From Micropterix aruncella (Eukaryota; Arthropoda; Insecta; Lepidoptera; Micropterigidae), in contig OX155952.1 in NCBI GenBank assembly GCA_944548615.1, positions 1,515,001-1,579,000 on the forward strand: a DNA stretch of 64,000 nt, given 5' to 3'. Positions 10,482 to 20,640 of the stretch are shown here, piece after piece (the first letter of the stretch is position 1; each line of letters starts with the position of its first letter). The translations under genes and the position numbers were made by a program. A model generated the notes under the pieces. That model was not told where the DNA came from, did not search any database, and saw only the letters and a program-made list of their open reading frames with translations.

Positions 10482-10622
10482 GGCGGTGTCGACTACAACG
10501 GGCGAACCCGTCACCCGACGATATGTGATCGTTCTTTCAGCCATAGGACGAGGGCAGAATACGGTTAAAAAACGATCACATATCGTCGGGTGACGGGTTC
10601 GCCCGTTGTAGTCGACACTGCC
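10482..10622. repeat. Perfect-armed palindrome of the RS 5' module
   Basis: Arms of about 51 bp (10482-10533 and 10571-10622), almost perfect reverse complements, each the RS 5' module from GGTGTCGACTAC to GATCGTT. The loop is about 37 bp (CTTTCAGCCATAGGACGAGG...). It would extrude as a strong cruciform or long RNA hairpin. Confidence 0.9.
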
Positions 10623-10689
10623 CTACTGTCCAAATAGATGACAGTTTGCAAGATCTCCTATATCAATTTTTGAAGACGCGGTCGATCAT

Positions 10690-11230
10690 GCAATTATCGA
10701 TGGGTGGGGGTGGGGCTCTACCTCCTATTACGTGATATTAATGAGACTCAAGCACCCTCAAGCCCATAGAGTCGGCGCCGCTGAATAGGTATCTCTTATT
10801 TTTATTTGGTAGGTTTATTAAAAAGGCAATATCCTCTCGGAATTCATTCTCAATCGTGTCCAATCAAATCCGAAGCTCATGTTAATTAGATTAGGGAGAG
10901 CCATTCGTTTTAAGTAGAATATATATGAATCGGTTGGAAGCTGCCGCCTGCCTCGACGGAATAGAGCACTATTTAAGTAAGTGCCGCCCATTGACTAAAC
11001 GCGAGACGATCGAGGCCTCCCTTTCATGTTCCCCGCCGACCCATTATTAAATAGACACCTCCGATAATAATAACAGCAGCAAAGAAACAAAACGATTATA
11101 AAATGAGATCGACGATAGCGAACGAATTGACGGCACAACTTTTAAATTACGGCTCTAAGCCTATAAGACTAAAGCATATACAGGGTTGTACGCGAGGTTC
11201 CAATAAGATCAGAGTAGCATGATATAGCTT
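10690..11230. other. Unique island, possible regulatory DNA
   Basis: Non-repetitive here and lacking ORFs. It carries GTTAATTAGATTAGGG, CCCATTATTAAATAG, GATAATAATAACAGC and AACGATTATAAAATG, clustered homeodomain-like sites. Could be an enhancer-type conserved element; comparative data would decide. Confidence 0.3.
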
Positions 11231-11307
11231 GGCTAAAACTGGAGAAAAAAAATAACAGTGTCGATTGACGCGGAATAAATATACTAAATTGGAAGTACGG
11301 ATCGACT

Positions 11308-11601
11308 AGCCATTCCACCAATGAAATTTATATGGAAGCTAAAGTCCTAGATTGTATGCAACTATTTTTAAAAACTTCCCTCTTACAGCTGTATTTGGAC
11401 AATAATCCAAATTTCAGAATACTTCAGAACCGAATACCAAAGAGACAAGTTTTAGAAAATAATTTACTAATACCCAGGATGAATACATCATTTGGGCAAA
11501 ATCATTACTCTTTCATTAAGCCAATATTTCATAATTTGATCAATTTGGATATCAAAATGAATTTGACATTTAGTGTATTAAAAAAAAAATACATAAAATA
11601 A
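11308..11601 (+). pseudogene. LINE C-terminal fragment (same family as 16436-17191)
   Basis: The frame gives HPTNEIYMEAKVLDCMQLFL, then LQLYLDNNPNFRILQNR, RQVLENNLLIPRMNTSFGQN and FIKPIFHNLINLDIKMNLTF. It matches the end of the minus-strand LINE at 16436-17191 almost block for block. This is the last ~95 residues of the reverse-transcriptase protein, after the thumb. About 200 bp of AT-rich 3' untranslated sequence follow, also similar between the two copies. It is truncated at the 5' side, as LINE insertions usually are. Confidence 0.85.
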
Positions 11602-12059
11602 AATTTTGGTGCACAAATTAGGATTATATTTTTAAATATGTGTGTTGATTATATTTTAACATCGACATTTATTACCAAAAATGCCGAAATATTTTTTGTT
11701 ATTTATTGTTTAGACAATGAATTCCATTTATTTTGATTAAATATTATAAAATTTTATATTACTTAATACTTATTTTATATTCAAGACATTTTGATAATTC
11801 TTTTTCCTTGTTTTTCTTTCTGGTTATCCTTTGTTTCTTTTTTTCCTTACTTTTCTAGCGATGAGTCCACTAGATAAATCCGTTTTTTTTAATAAAACCA
11901 GTGTAATATTCATTAACCGGTCAAAAGCCAGTCAATTTAATAAATAAATATCAATTTCAATACAATATCGCTTCAATTTCATAACAATATCGCTTCTTCA
12001 TGAATGCCATCTTATTACCTAGTAATTAATCTTGTTAATCATGTATATTATATATTAAT

Positions 12060-12203
12060 ATAATATATTAGGGGGCCGGCCGAAACAGTTACGCGCCCAT
12101 CTGTCAACGACGCAAAGTGCCTATTGGCATTGTTGGCGTCCGACGGATTAAGTAATGGTTTTATATCACAATAAAGTTCCTCTATTCTATTCTATTCTAT
12201 TCT
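12060..12203 (+). repeat. LINE 3' end ending in (TTCTA)n
   Basis: GGGGGCCGGCCGAAACAG... leads to CAATAAAGTTCCTC and then four to five TTCTA units (12180-12203). An AATAAA-type signal followed by a simple repeat is the usual 3' end of some LINE clades. No coding part is attached. Confidence 0.55.
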
Positions 12204-12298
12204 TTTTTCTTCCTTTTAGTTTTAATTCTTTACTATTGGTTTTACTCTATTCTAAGGAATTTTTGGGTAATGTATTTCACGAGCATTTCACTACATCC

Positions 12299-12492
12299 GT
12301 TGGGATCAAATTAACGGAATTGCATTTTCAATTCTGTCGATCGAATGCAATAACAAGACACACATGTTACACACACACATACATATAACACGTCATAGTA
12401 GGGTTGGTTGTAAGAGATTGTCATATGACAATAAACCCGCCCATTGTGACATATCACAATAAAGAGTATAAACAAACAAACAAACAAACTAC
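12299..12492 (+). mobile_element. SINE, 5'-truncated copy
   Basis: Matches the body and tail of the tRNA-headed SINE at 61712-61992: CCGTTGGGATCAAATTAACG, GTCGATCGAATGCAATAAC, GTAAGAGATTGTCATATGAC, then AATAAAGAGTATAAAC and four AAAC units. The tRNA-like head is absent. The tail hairpin TTGTCATATGACAA resembles that of the LINE at 48831-50771. Confidence 0.85.
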
Positions 12493-12512
12493 AACGCCTA
12501 AATAATTTATTG

Positions 12513-14635
12513 TAGGGGAGGGAGGGGCTTGTTGTAACAATTTTCAGAAAAACTTATATATCTTCAGATGTAACGGTTAAATTACCACTAATTAAATATC
12601 AATTGATACTTTAACTCTTCCTCTATTAAATCAAGTAAACAAACTACCAAAACTATAGGTATTTATTTCACAATAAATATTTATATAAAGAAAGCGGGAT
12701 GTTACAATTTACCCCCATGCTGGGGTTTGTTGTAACATCTATTGGGGCAAGTAGTAACAATAATAAAAAACTAAAATATGACACCTTTGACTATTTATTG
12801 TTTGTTTGCTAGAAGCAAAATAAACTTTTTCTATACTTTAAATGTAATCTTTATCAAATAATTAACAGAAATTTAGTTTTTAACTAATCAATATAAAAGA
12901 TTTATTATTAACTATATATCTTATTTTGTAAGACAATACTTATAATCAACATGGCACTTTAAAATAACAGCAAATTAAATTATATACCTCTAAATTAAAT
13001 CTAGTAATTATCTCTTTCTTATACCTTACATCTTACAAAGTATCGTATACAATAATAAACCTTTGGATAAGTTTCTTTATGATTAAATTCAATCCTCATC
13101 TGAGTTACAATCAATTTTTTTTTGTTTGTATCAATACAAACAAAAAAAAATGTGTCTCCTGTGACACATCCTTCATGTGCCCATATCTTGCAAACAATAC
13201 ATTCTACCCAATCGCATTTATTTTAATCTTTATAAGCTTTATTACAAACTAGACAATACCACTTTCCAGACTCAGATTCTGAATCTGAACATAAAACCTA
13301 TTTTTTACCTCTTTCCACTTCATCTCTATTTTTCGTTGATTTACCTTTGCCTTTCCCCTTCTCCTTTTCTTTGCCATTATCTTTATAATATTTTTTCTGT
13401 TTTTTCTTCATATTCCATTCGTAAAGCTTCCTTTTCAGGAGTATCCGTCAAAACAGTAGATTTTCTTTTGCGTCTGCTTGTTGTGTTTGTTTTCCGCGGT
13501 GGCGCCTTTGGTAAAGGTCTGATCTTTGATGGCGAAAAATTTTTTTGTACACCTGAGCAACTCTGAGTTGGTTCATTCGCAGTGTTGATGTAACTTATAA
13601 TTTACGTGGTGCTTATATCAAATTCAGGGGCAGAATCTAATAGTTCTGAGTTTTCGAGATCTAACGTTACATTTTCAGTTACATCTACAGCATTTTCGGG
13701 TTCTTCAGTAGGATCTGGACGGTAGGTGACATAAGACGGCGCAGTCACTGTCTTGGAAAATATCAGCATTCAAAGGCCATAAACCTGAAGCTTTAAATCC
13801 ATTCGTAATATTAGCAGGGTTTAAGGCGAGCGGTAATGACTCCTTAACTATACCTGGGATATCATAAATAGTCATCGTCTTCCCTGGATTATTATGTATC
13901 CACGGTGTCTGTGCTCTGTTTGTGTAATTTTTAAAGACGCCATAGACTCCTACGTCTAACTAAAGGTTGCAAATTATGGGAGCAGTGGGGTGGAAACGAT
14001 AACATGATAACATTGTTTTCTTTGGATTTTTCTACAACTCCAATATTCACATGTGAAATATGATTATCGAGAAGTAACAAAACTGGCTCTTTCTTGGTGG
14101 CTCATGATACACCTCTTGGCTTTGTGTTGCCCGCTCTGAATTTCTCTTATACTTTCTCATTCTGGTAGAAAAAAAAAATTACAAGGTTGTTAACAAATCG
14201 TTATTGATAAGTCGGGGGCAAGTTGTAACATGTTACAACTTGCCCCAATATTTTGTTACAACTAACCCCATAGTATAATTCTGAACATTTATAAAGGTAA
14301 CTATTTAATCAACTTAGTAATGTTAAAAACTGTTACACAACACCAGAGCTAGATAAATTTAAAAATAAATAAAACACAGAAACTTTCAAATTAGTCAATA
14401 CTAATATCGCCAACCAAATTTTACGAGAGTATAATTTTACATTACCTGGTAGAAATGAAGCACGTACGTGTGTTCGCTCACTGCGCCGTCTGGCGGGACA
14501 CTGGCTATGACGACATGATGAGGCGCGATATAAAGGTAAGGTTAAGTCAAACAAATACGTTAACAAAGTTTAAGTTCTTGGTGAAAAATCCCTGTTACTA
14601 CTTACCCCTGTTACAACAAGCCCCTCGCTCCCCTA
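12513..14635 (-). mobile_element. pogo-family DNA transposon (2.1 kb) with TA duplication
   Basis: The element runs 12515-14633 between TA dinucleotides (12513-12514, 14634-14635). The left end is GGGGAGGGAGGGGCTTGTTG and the right end is its reverse complement with one or two changes (CAACAAGCCCCTCGCTCCCC). More inverted copies of the motif GTTGTAACATNTNNGGGGCAAG lie inside both ends, likely transposase binding sites. A dead transposase reads on the minus strand. Confidence 0.92.
13140..14130 (-). pseudogene. pogo/Tigger-like transposase with C-terminal zinc finger, degenerate
   Basis: The minus strand, read across several frameshifts and stops, holds the second half of a DDE_1 superfamily transposase. 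Around 14080-13980 are LLLLDNHISHV (second catalytic aspartate region) and VIMLSFPPHCSHNLQPL. Then come DVGVYGVFKNYTNRAQTPW, IYDIPGIVKESLPLALNPAN and GFKASGLWPLNADIF, the standard pogo/Jerky order. Around 13540-13400 is IRPLPKAPPRKTN...TVLTDTPEKEAL, a C-terminal tail common in insect pogo-like proteins. About 13290-13150 encodes CLVC...WVECIVCKIWAHEGC, a PHD/RING-like CxxC, CxxC, H, C finger. The N-terminal CENP-B-type DNA-binding part is not visible. It is enclosed by the element's TIRs, so it is not a host gene. Confidence 0.82.
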
Positions 14636-14984
14636 CTATTGGTATTTTTGGAGCCCTATCCACCCTAGAACATGTTAATCCCAGATGGATGAAAGGGGTT
14701 AAGATTTTAACATTCGTTTTCTGTTATTTTTGTATCCAAAATCAATGTTTAATAGAAACTAATTCATAATAAATAAATATTTAAAAAAAATCTAAATGTC
14801 TTTTTCGTAGTAAGAAACTTTCAAACGAAATTACGTTATTGTAAGAAATACTTGTACAAGCGAAGAATAAAGGTAATAATCATCATATTCGAATTTGCGA
14901 AATTTTATAGAGTTCACAAAATATTATACAATTTTACACAAGACCAAAGAGTTTAACAAATCGCTTTGTTTGGTCCAAATCGAT

Positions 14985-15450
14985 CGCTTGACTGCGACAA
15001 GGCCTTCGACTTAGTTAAAACCTAGGCAATTTTTGCTACCCTGCAGCGTTGCTAAGTAGATTAGCTACATCAAAGTCTTGAGATCTTTATATTAAGCCGC
15101 AACGATGACCGTCCTAGTACAGGACCACGAGACCACGAATCCAAACAGATCCTATTGGAGAAAGGAGATGTCAGTGAGATGTCATTTCCCTGAAAATATC
15201 CAATAATGCGCTATAAGGCAATATTAACGGGCAACACATCTGGCATATAAGGTTTACAGATGATTTGGTCATCATGGCAGAGATGCTGGAGGAGCTCCAG
15301 AAATATTGCATGACCTCAAAGAGGCATCCTAACGGTAGGGTTTTGGATGAACATGGATACAACATGTCCATGTTGATCTGTCACCAGGGACCGTCAGGAA
15401 TGCGATCCTCGAAGTTATGAAGGAATACGTCTACCAAAGGTGAATATACT
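14985..15450 (+). pseudogene. LINE reverse transcriptase palm fragment, degenerate
   Basis: Pieces in changing frames give DCDKAFDLV (palm motif with catalytic D), ATLQRC, VQDHETTN-like text, a region corresponding to G(V)R.G(D).(I)SP near 15165, and FTDDLVIMAEMLEELQ near 15250-15300. The last is the FADD box with a T in place of A. LINE proteins of the RTE-like group read AFDSVE..AI...LQ.C and RFADDIV.MAES.EEL. Stops and indels are frequent, so it is old. Confidence 0.75.
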
Positions 15451-16435
15451 CGTAGATAGTGCGTTTTAAACATGCCTATATAGTATTCTATCTCGAAATA
15501 AAGTAATAATATATTAAACGAATTTTTAAATTATAGCTATCATTATTTTTATATTATTTACATAAAGATGTCAATTTTCCGTATGATATACAGGTTTCAA
15601 TGCGTAATAATTAATATTCAAATAGACTAAAAGATGGCATACTGATCTGACTTCTGTTTGTACTCAGCATATATAGAGAAATGCAATAGATGGCACTAAT
15701 AATTAAATGTTATTATTGTATTATTTATTAATTTATTGAGTTTTCAATATCAATAATATACATAGATGGCCAAATCAATTGCTATTTATTTATTTATTTA
15801 TTTAAGAATTAATTACTATAAAATATTGATTAGCTTACAAAAATAACAGGAACCGAATGGCAAAACCTTAACCTTTTGCTTATTTGTTTCTGTCACCCAA
15901 CTGGGACTAGCCCGTTCTAGGGTGGACAGGACTCCAATATTACAATTAAGCTTGCTTGATTGCTTGGTTGCTTACAAATGTACAAGTTTTAGTAAAAAGC
16001 TAATGACACTAAAATTGCCCTAAAATGTGGTCTTCAGAATAAAATAAAAAAATAATAATAATAAAAAAAAAAAAAAAAAGATAATATAATAAATAAAATG
16101 CAATTCCATTATTTAATCGGCAATAAATATAATATAAAATTGGATTAAATAATATAAATAAAGTTTTATGTGAGGAAAGAAAGAAACAGTCATTAATATT
16201 TAATATATGTTAAGTAATATAGGATTTAATATAAAAATACTTTGTCTAAAAAGTATAATTCATTTTCAAAGTCAAATATTTTTTGGTAGTTATGATATAA
16301 TCAAATATGATGGAATTTTAAAATATACTTAACATATATGTTTAAAAATATGTTAATAATTTTTGCACCTAAGTTTTATTATACTATTATTTCTAACATT
16401 TGATGTATGGTTAGTCTGTCATGATTCGATAACCA
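15451..16435. other. AT-rich DNA and LINE 3' untranslated sequence
   Basis: No gene. About 15673-15770 carries a repeat also found at 22582-22720 and 55035-55125 (core ATAGATGGCACTAA...TGTTATTATTG). From about 16100 the sequence resembles the 3' untranslated region after the LINE end at 11308-11601, in the opposite orientation. An A-rich stretch is at 16050-16080. Confidence 0.5.
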
Positions 16436-17191
16436 TTACTTTAATTTATTTTTGAATTCCCTAAATGTCAAATTCATTTTTATTTCTATATTGATCAGAT
16501 TGTAAAATCTCGGCGCAATGAAAAAGTAATGTCTATGTCCAAATGACGTTTTCCGTCTGGGTATTATTAAGCTATTTTCTAAAACTTGTCTCGTTGGTCG
16601 CCGGTTCTGAATTATTCCTAAATTTGAGTTATTGTCCAAAAATAGCCTTAAGAGGGAAGTTTTTAGAAAAAGTTGCCTAGAATCAAGAACTTTAGCTTCC
16701 TTATAAAGTTCATTAGTGGGATGGCGGTATGGTCTACGTAGAATAATTTTTAATATAAATTTCTGCGCAACTTGCAATGGCTCTAGCAGGGTTTTACCAC
16801 ATCCACCTCATCCAATTATGCCGTAAGTAATAAGCGATTCACATAAGGCATAATAAACAGTTTTTAGTGTTTTGGAATCCAGAATATTCCTCAGTTCTTT
16901 GAAAACATATCCAAGGATTCGCACCTTCGTAGCCACGTTATGTATATGAGAGTCCCAATGGAGAAAGCAATCTAGAGTGATGCCTAGATATTTCCAAGAT
17001 ATTTCTCTTTGTAGAGGCTGACAGTTACAAGACTCTACGCTATCGCATTCGTGTATTACAATAGTTTTATTAGTAGTGGGTTGACCTCTGGTTGTTATAC
17101 TAAATGGCATGTATTTGGTTTTGCCAACATTAAGCGTCAACATAAAGTTTCCTAGCCAATTTTTAACAATTTCCATGCCCTTAATTTCCAT
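16436..17191 (-). pseudogene. LINE reverse transcriptase C-terminal half, frameshifted
   Basis: Two minus-strand frames. The first (16808-17191) has VKNWLGNFMLTLNVGKTKYM, then ISWKYLGITLDCFLHWDSHI and LKTVYYALCESLITYGIIG, the end of the palm and the thumb. After a stop near 16808 the second (16436-16777) goes on LEPLQVAQKFILKIILRRPY, HPTNELYKEAKVLDSRQLFL and ends with IEIKMNLTFREFKNKLK. W/YLG..LD..L.WD.HI is typical of Jockey/CR1-like LINEs. The catalytic YADD box is lost by truncation. Same family as 11308-11601 and probably 55600-56830. Confidence 0.88.
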
Positions 17192-17194
17192 ATT

Positions 17195-17300
17195 AGTTTC
17201 GCCAGACGCCGAGTATCACCGGCGTAGAAAATTTTCCAAACCTACTATGGCATTGAGCAATCTCAAGCAATCTCAATCCCCATATCATCAATGATAGTAG
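17195..17300 (+). repeat. Dispersed repeat fragment (CGGCGTAGAA family)
   Basis: CACCGGCGTAGAAAATTTTC and CTATGGCATTGAGCAATCT resemble 22735-22800 (CGCCGGCGCAGAAGGGTTG, CTATGGAGTTGAGCAAACT) and the inverted copy at 54440-54600. Family unknown. Confidence 0.5.
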
Positions 17301-17333
17301 GAAGCGACTGAATAATAGACAAAAAATTATTTT

Positions 17334-18237
17334 AAAAAAACCGACTCCGTTTTTTTAATAAGTGCAGCAGCCATGTGATAGTGATATTTAGAACAGGCTA
17401 TCATAATTGAATACGTATATAAAAAATTGTGTCTGTGCTGTTGACAGTTGAGGAGTCGCCTCGTCGGGAGCCAACCCTGGGTGCAGCAGCCATGTCATGG
17501 TAAAACTTAGAACGGGCTATCGTAACTGAATGAGTATAAAAATCTTTGTGTCTGCGCTATTGACCGTTGAGGAGTTCCATCGTCGGGGGTTAACCCAGGG
17601 TGTAGTAGAATCAGGTCATGCTTACCATAAACAATGTATTGTCATCGAGATTGAACCAACATGTAAATTTTAACTACATATGATAATATTTGAAATGTTG
17701 CTTCAATTTCTCATGGATCCCATTATCAGAACAGGATTTTGATAAAAATGGGACCAATCTGTAAGTATAGCCTATGAAAAAACATAAGAATTTTCCAAAT
17801 CGGTTCATAAATAGCAGAGTTCTGAGGTAACAAACATTAAAAAAAATACAACCGAATTGATAACCTCTTCCTTTTAAACACGCTTTTATTAGGTGGACCT
17901 GTATGTAACTATGTAATGGAATCTAAGGTAACGAATTTAACCATCTTCCAAGGATCGTAGCGTCACGAAAATTGGCAGCTGTATGTAGTTCTGATGACAA
18001 TACAATAATATGGTACTGTCGAGATGATCTGATGATGGAGTCGGAAGATATAAACTGGAACTTCATGATGGAACATCGTATCATAGCTGTGTTTGGACTT
18101 GTTAGAAAAGTCTTGGAATGAACTTTGACCACGATCAGGTTTCAAGGTCTGATGATGTGGTATTTACGTGCATTTATAACAGCGTGTTTTTAGTGTTTTT
18201 TTTTTAAACTATTATTTATTTTGAAGTCGGTTAAAAA
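17334..18237. mobile_element. TIR element carrying two classes of ~120-bp minisatellite
   Basis: Ends AAAAACCGACTCCG (left) and TGAAGTCGGTTAAAAA (right) are inverted. Inside, 17370-17620 holds two units beginning GTGCAGCAGCCATGT...GAGTCGCCTCGTCGGGAGCC, the same monomer that is tandem at 26830-27420 in the other orientation. About 17880-18170 holds the second monomer class (CTTCATGATGGAACATCG..., CTTGTTAGAAAAGTCTTGG). AAGTCGGTTTTTT termini are familiar from lepidopteran repeats. No transposase. Confidence 0.65.
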
Positions 18238-18244
18238 TACTGAG

Positions 18245-18300
18245 GACCGATCAGCAAGGCGAGCCTTGGAAGAGGCCTATATCCAGCAGTTGAGGCTTGT
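18245..18300 (+). pseudogene. LINE protein C-terminal scrap
   Basis: Frame reads EDRSARRALEEAYIQQLRL, the counterpart of DRSSW...GEAYVQQWTSTG at the end of the minus-strand LINE at 31380-31700. Only about 18 residues remain. Confidence 0.6.
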
Positions 18301-18399
18301 AAGTAAGAACAAAATATCCAAAATCACCATGTCTTCTTTTAAATCTATAAAATTACTATTGCAGGTCTAAGAGATTATGTACCTACCCAAAGATACTTA

Positions 18400-18660
18400 T
18401 CATTGATGGCGGCGCGGCGGCGTATTGAATGGAGTTAAAAAGGGCCCCGTGGAGCATCGTTCTCCTTCTCGATTCGCCACGCACAGGTGGGCGGCCCGGC
18501 CAGGGGGAGGGAAAGAGACGGACAGACAAGTTGGAGCGTCAACATTACGGCTGAATGCAATGAACATTATTTTACGACTAAACTCGCTCGTCGTTAAAAT
18601 ACTTATAAGGTGTGTATAATTGAATAAACGCAAGCAGTGCCTATCGCGGTCATTCTGACG
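18400..18660. other. Unique GC-richer island
   Basis: No repeat partner in the window. Frames on both strands are open but show no motif. TTTACGACTAAACTCG and ATAATTGAATAAACGC might be binding sites. Function unknown. Confidence 0.25.
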
Positions 18661-18847
18661 AACGTTGAAATTGGAAAAATCAATCTACTATAGGTCTACT
18701 TTTATATCTTGGCAATCTAATCATCACATCGCTAATCTAATCATCACATCGCATAATCGAAATAATGCAATACAAATGTTTTAACCACCTATTTGTAAGA
18801 ATAGTTAGATAGCGGTCTAAAGTTACATGTAACTACAGTTTTATTTT

Positions 18848-19275
18848 TAAAACGCTTTTATTAGGTCGACCTGTAGGTATGTAACTATGTAATGGAATCT
18901 GAGGTAACTAATTTAACCATCTTCCAAGGATCGAAGCGTCATGAAAACTGGCAGCTGTATGTAGTTCTGATGACAATACAATAATATGGTACTGTCGAAC
19001 TGATCTGATGATGGAGTCGGAAGATATGAACTGGAACTTCATGATGGAACATCGTATCATAGCTGTGTTTGGACTTGTTAGAAAAGTCTTGGAAAGAACT
19101 TTGACCACGATTAGGTTTCAAGGTCTGATGATGAAGCCGGAAGATAGGCACTGGCATTCCATGATGGAATATCGTATCATAGCCGTGTTTGGACTTGTTA
19201 GAAAGGTCTTGTAATGGTTTTTAAGTGCATTTATAAAAGCGAGTTTTTAGTGTTTTTTTTAACTATTAATTTATT
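18848..19275 (-). repeat. 120-bp minisatellite-bearing repeat, copy 2
   Basis: Starts AACGCTTTTATTAGGTCGAC (18851) and has two monomers of exactly 120 bp: GATGGAACATCGTATCAT (about 19044) and GATGGAATATCGTATCAT (about 19164). Reverse complement of the copies at 20130-20640, 25680-25975 and 40055-40420. Confidence 0.85.
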
Positions 19276-19749
19276 GTATACTGTATCTTATAGGAAATAC
19301 GAAAAGTAAGCTAATATAATGATATCCAGATTTCGATTTTTAAAATAATATATCCCAATGTCAATGTAGATAATAGCTAAAATAAATATAATAATAATAC
19401 GTAGATAATAGGCACATACATATAGAAAATAAAAATATATGTATAGCAGAAAAATAATTTAAAAAATATATTTATTTTTAAATTGTGATCAATGTTTTTT
19501 CTGTCTCTCTGCTACCAAGTCAAGCCATAATGTAAGTTGTTTTTTTCTGCTCATTACCAAAATTGGTTTATGAAACTTAGCCTAGCGTTTTGCTACGAAG
19601 TGTGTCATGAAACTTAGCAAAAAGGGTGTCTCACTATAGTGAACTATTTGTTTTTATTGAAAAGAACACGTATTTTTTGAGCAACTTGTGATATTTTTAT
19701 TGCATTGTAAAGTAGACATGTTCCGATTAAGTATGGAATAAAATATACG

Positions 19750-20115
19750 GTTAATGGCCTCCGTGGCTCTGATGACAGACCATTGCTCTTTTCATGAAAT
19801 TTTCAATGACTGCTTAACAAAGATGTGGCTGTATCTCACCGATGACGCGTTGGATATCGGCTTTTATCTCAGGATTTGTTTCTGGTTTATTCGCATAGAC
19901 CCGAGATTTCAAAAATCGCAAAGAAAGAAATCGCACGGCGGTAAATCGCATCCGGTCCAGTGAGCCATGGTGGCCAGACAACATCAGAGTTTCGCGAGAT
20001 GATTTGGTCTAGAAATCGTTGCTGCAATAAATCGATTGTTTCATGCGGACGAGGCACCGTCCTGCTGAAACCACATGCTGTCCAGATCTATGCCGTCCAG
20101 CTGAGACCACAAGAA
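19750..20115 (-). pseudogene. IS630-like transposase C-terminal relic
   Basis: Minus-strand frames, with several stops, give MWFQQDGASSA (region of the second catalytic D), then a WPP...LTGPDAI-like stretch where related proteins have WP.RSPDLTPCDFF, CDFFLCDF, SRVYANKPET, IKADIQRVIGEIQPHLC and VIENFMKRAMVCHQSHGGH. This order is that of insect transposons related to mariner whose N-terminus is a DUF4817-type helix-turn-helix. Key positions are interrupted, so it is inactive. Confidence 0.7.
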
Positions 20116-20129
20116 CTCCGTTATCATGT

Positions 20130-20640
20130 TCCGAACACTAAAAACACTAAAAACACGCTTTTATAAATGCACGTATAAACCAAAAAATGATACGATATTC
20201 GATCATGGACTGCCAGTTCCTGTCTTCCGGCTTCATCATCAGACCTTGAAACTTAATCGTGGTCAAATTTCATTACAAGACCTCTCTAACAAGTCCAAAC
20301 ACGGCTATGATACGATATTCCATCATGGAGTTCCAGTGCCTATCTTCCGGCTTCATCATCAGACCTTGAAACCTAATCGTGGTCAAAGTTCATTACAAGA
20401 CTTTTCTAACAAGTCCAAATACAGCCATGATACGATGTTCCATCATGAAGTTCCAGTTCATATCTTCCGACTCCATCGTCAGATCAGTTCGACAGTACCA
20501 TATTATTGTATTGTCATCAGAACTACATACAGCTGACAATTTTCATGACGCTACGATCCTTGGAAGATGGTTAAATTAGTTATCTTAGATTTTATTACAT
20601 TGTTAGTTACATACAGGTCGACATAATAGAAGCGTGTTAA
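20130..20640 (+). mobile_element. 120-bp minisatellite-bearing repeat, copy 3 (three monomers)
   Basis: ATGATACGAT recurs at 20188, 20308 and 20428, a period of exactly 120 bp. Each monomer contains TTCCGGCTTCATCATCAGAC, or TTCCGACTCCATCGTCAGAT in the last, and AACAAGTCCAAA. The element begins near ACTAAAAACACGCTTTTATA and ends ACAGGTCGACATAATAGAAG-CGTGTTAAAA. It sits within the IS630-like element. Confidence 0.85.

Larger units (their letters stand above)
9511..10666. mobile_element. Composite foldback element with RS 5' modules in its arms
   Basis: The left arm (9511-9600) starts ATTGCTATAGGAGATCTTGC and the right arm (ending 10666) is its reverse complement with few changes. Both arms run through AAACTGTCAT and GGACAGT into the 5' module of the RS retroelement (TGTCGACTAC, GGGCGAAC, CGATATGTGATCGTT). 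Between the arms lie a separate MITE-like element rich in CACAGTA (9652-10433) and a further RS palindrome (10482-10622). The order suggests an RS 5' end duplicated in opposite orientation or captured by a foldback transposon. No transposase and no clear TSD seen. Confidence 0.75.

Noticed and set aside
13177..13566. 129-codon plus-strand frame
   Set aside because: It is the antisense of the degenerate pogo transposase C-terminus.
18005..18045. Hammerhead ribozyme (CTGATGA followed by GGAAG)
   Set aside because: The CTGATGA words at 18008, 18146, 19005 and 4250 lack a stem II followed by GAAA and a pairing stem III. Penelope-like tails were also checked by eye without finding the core.
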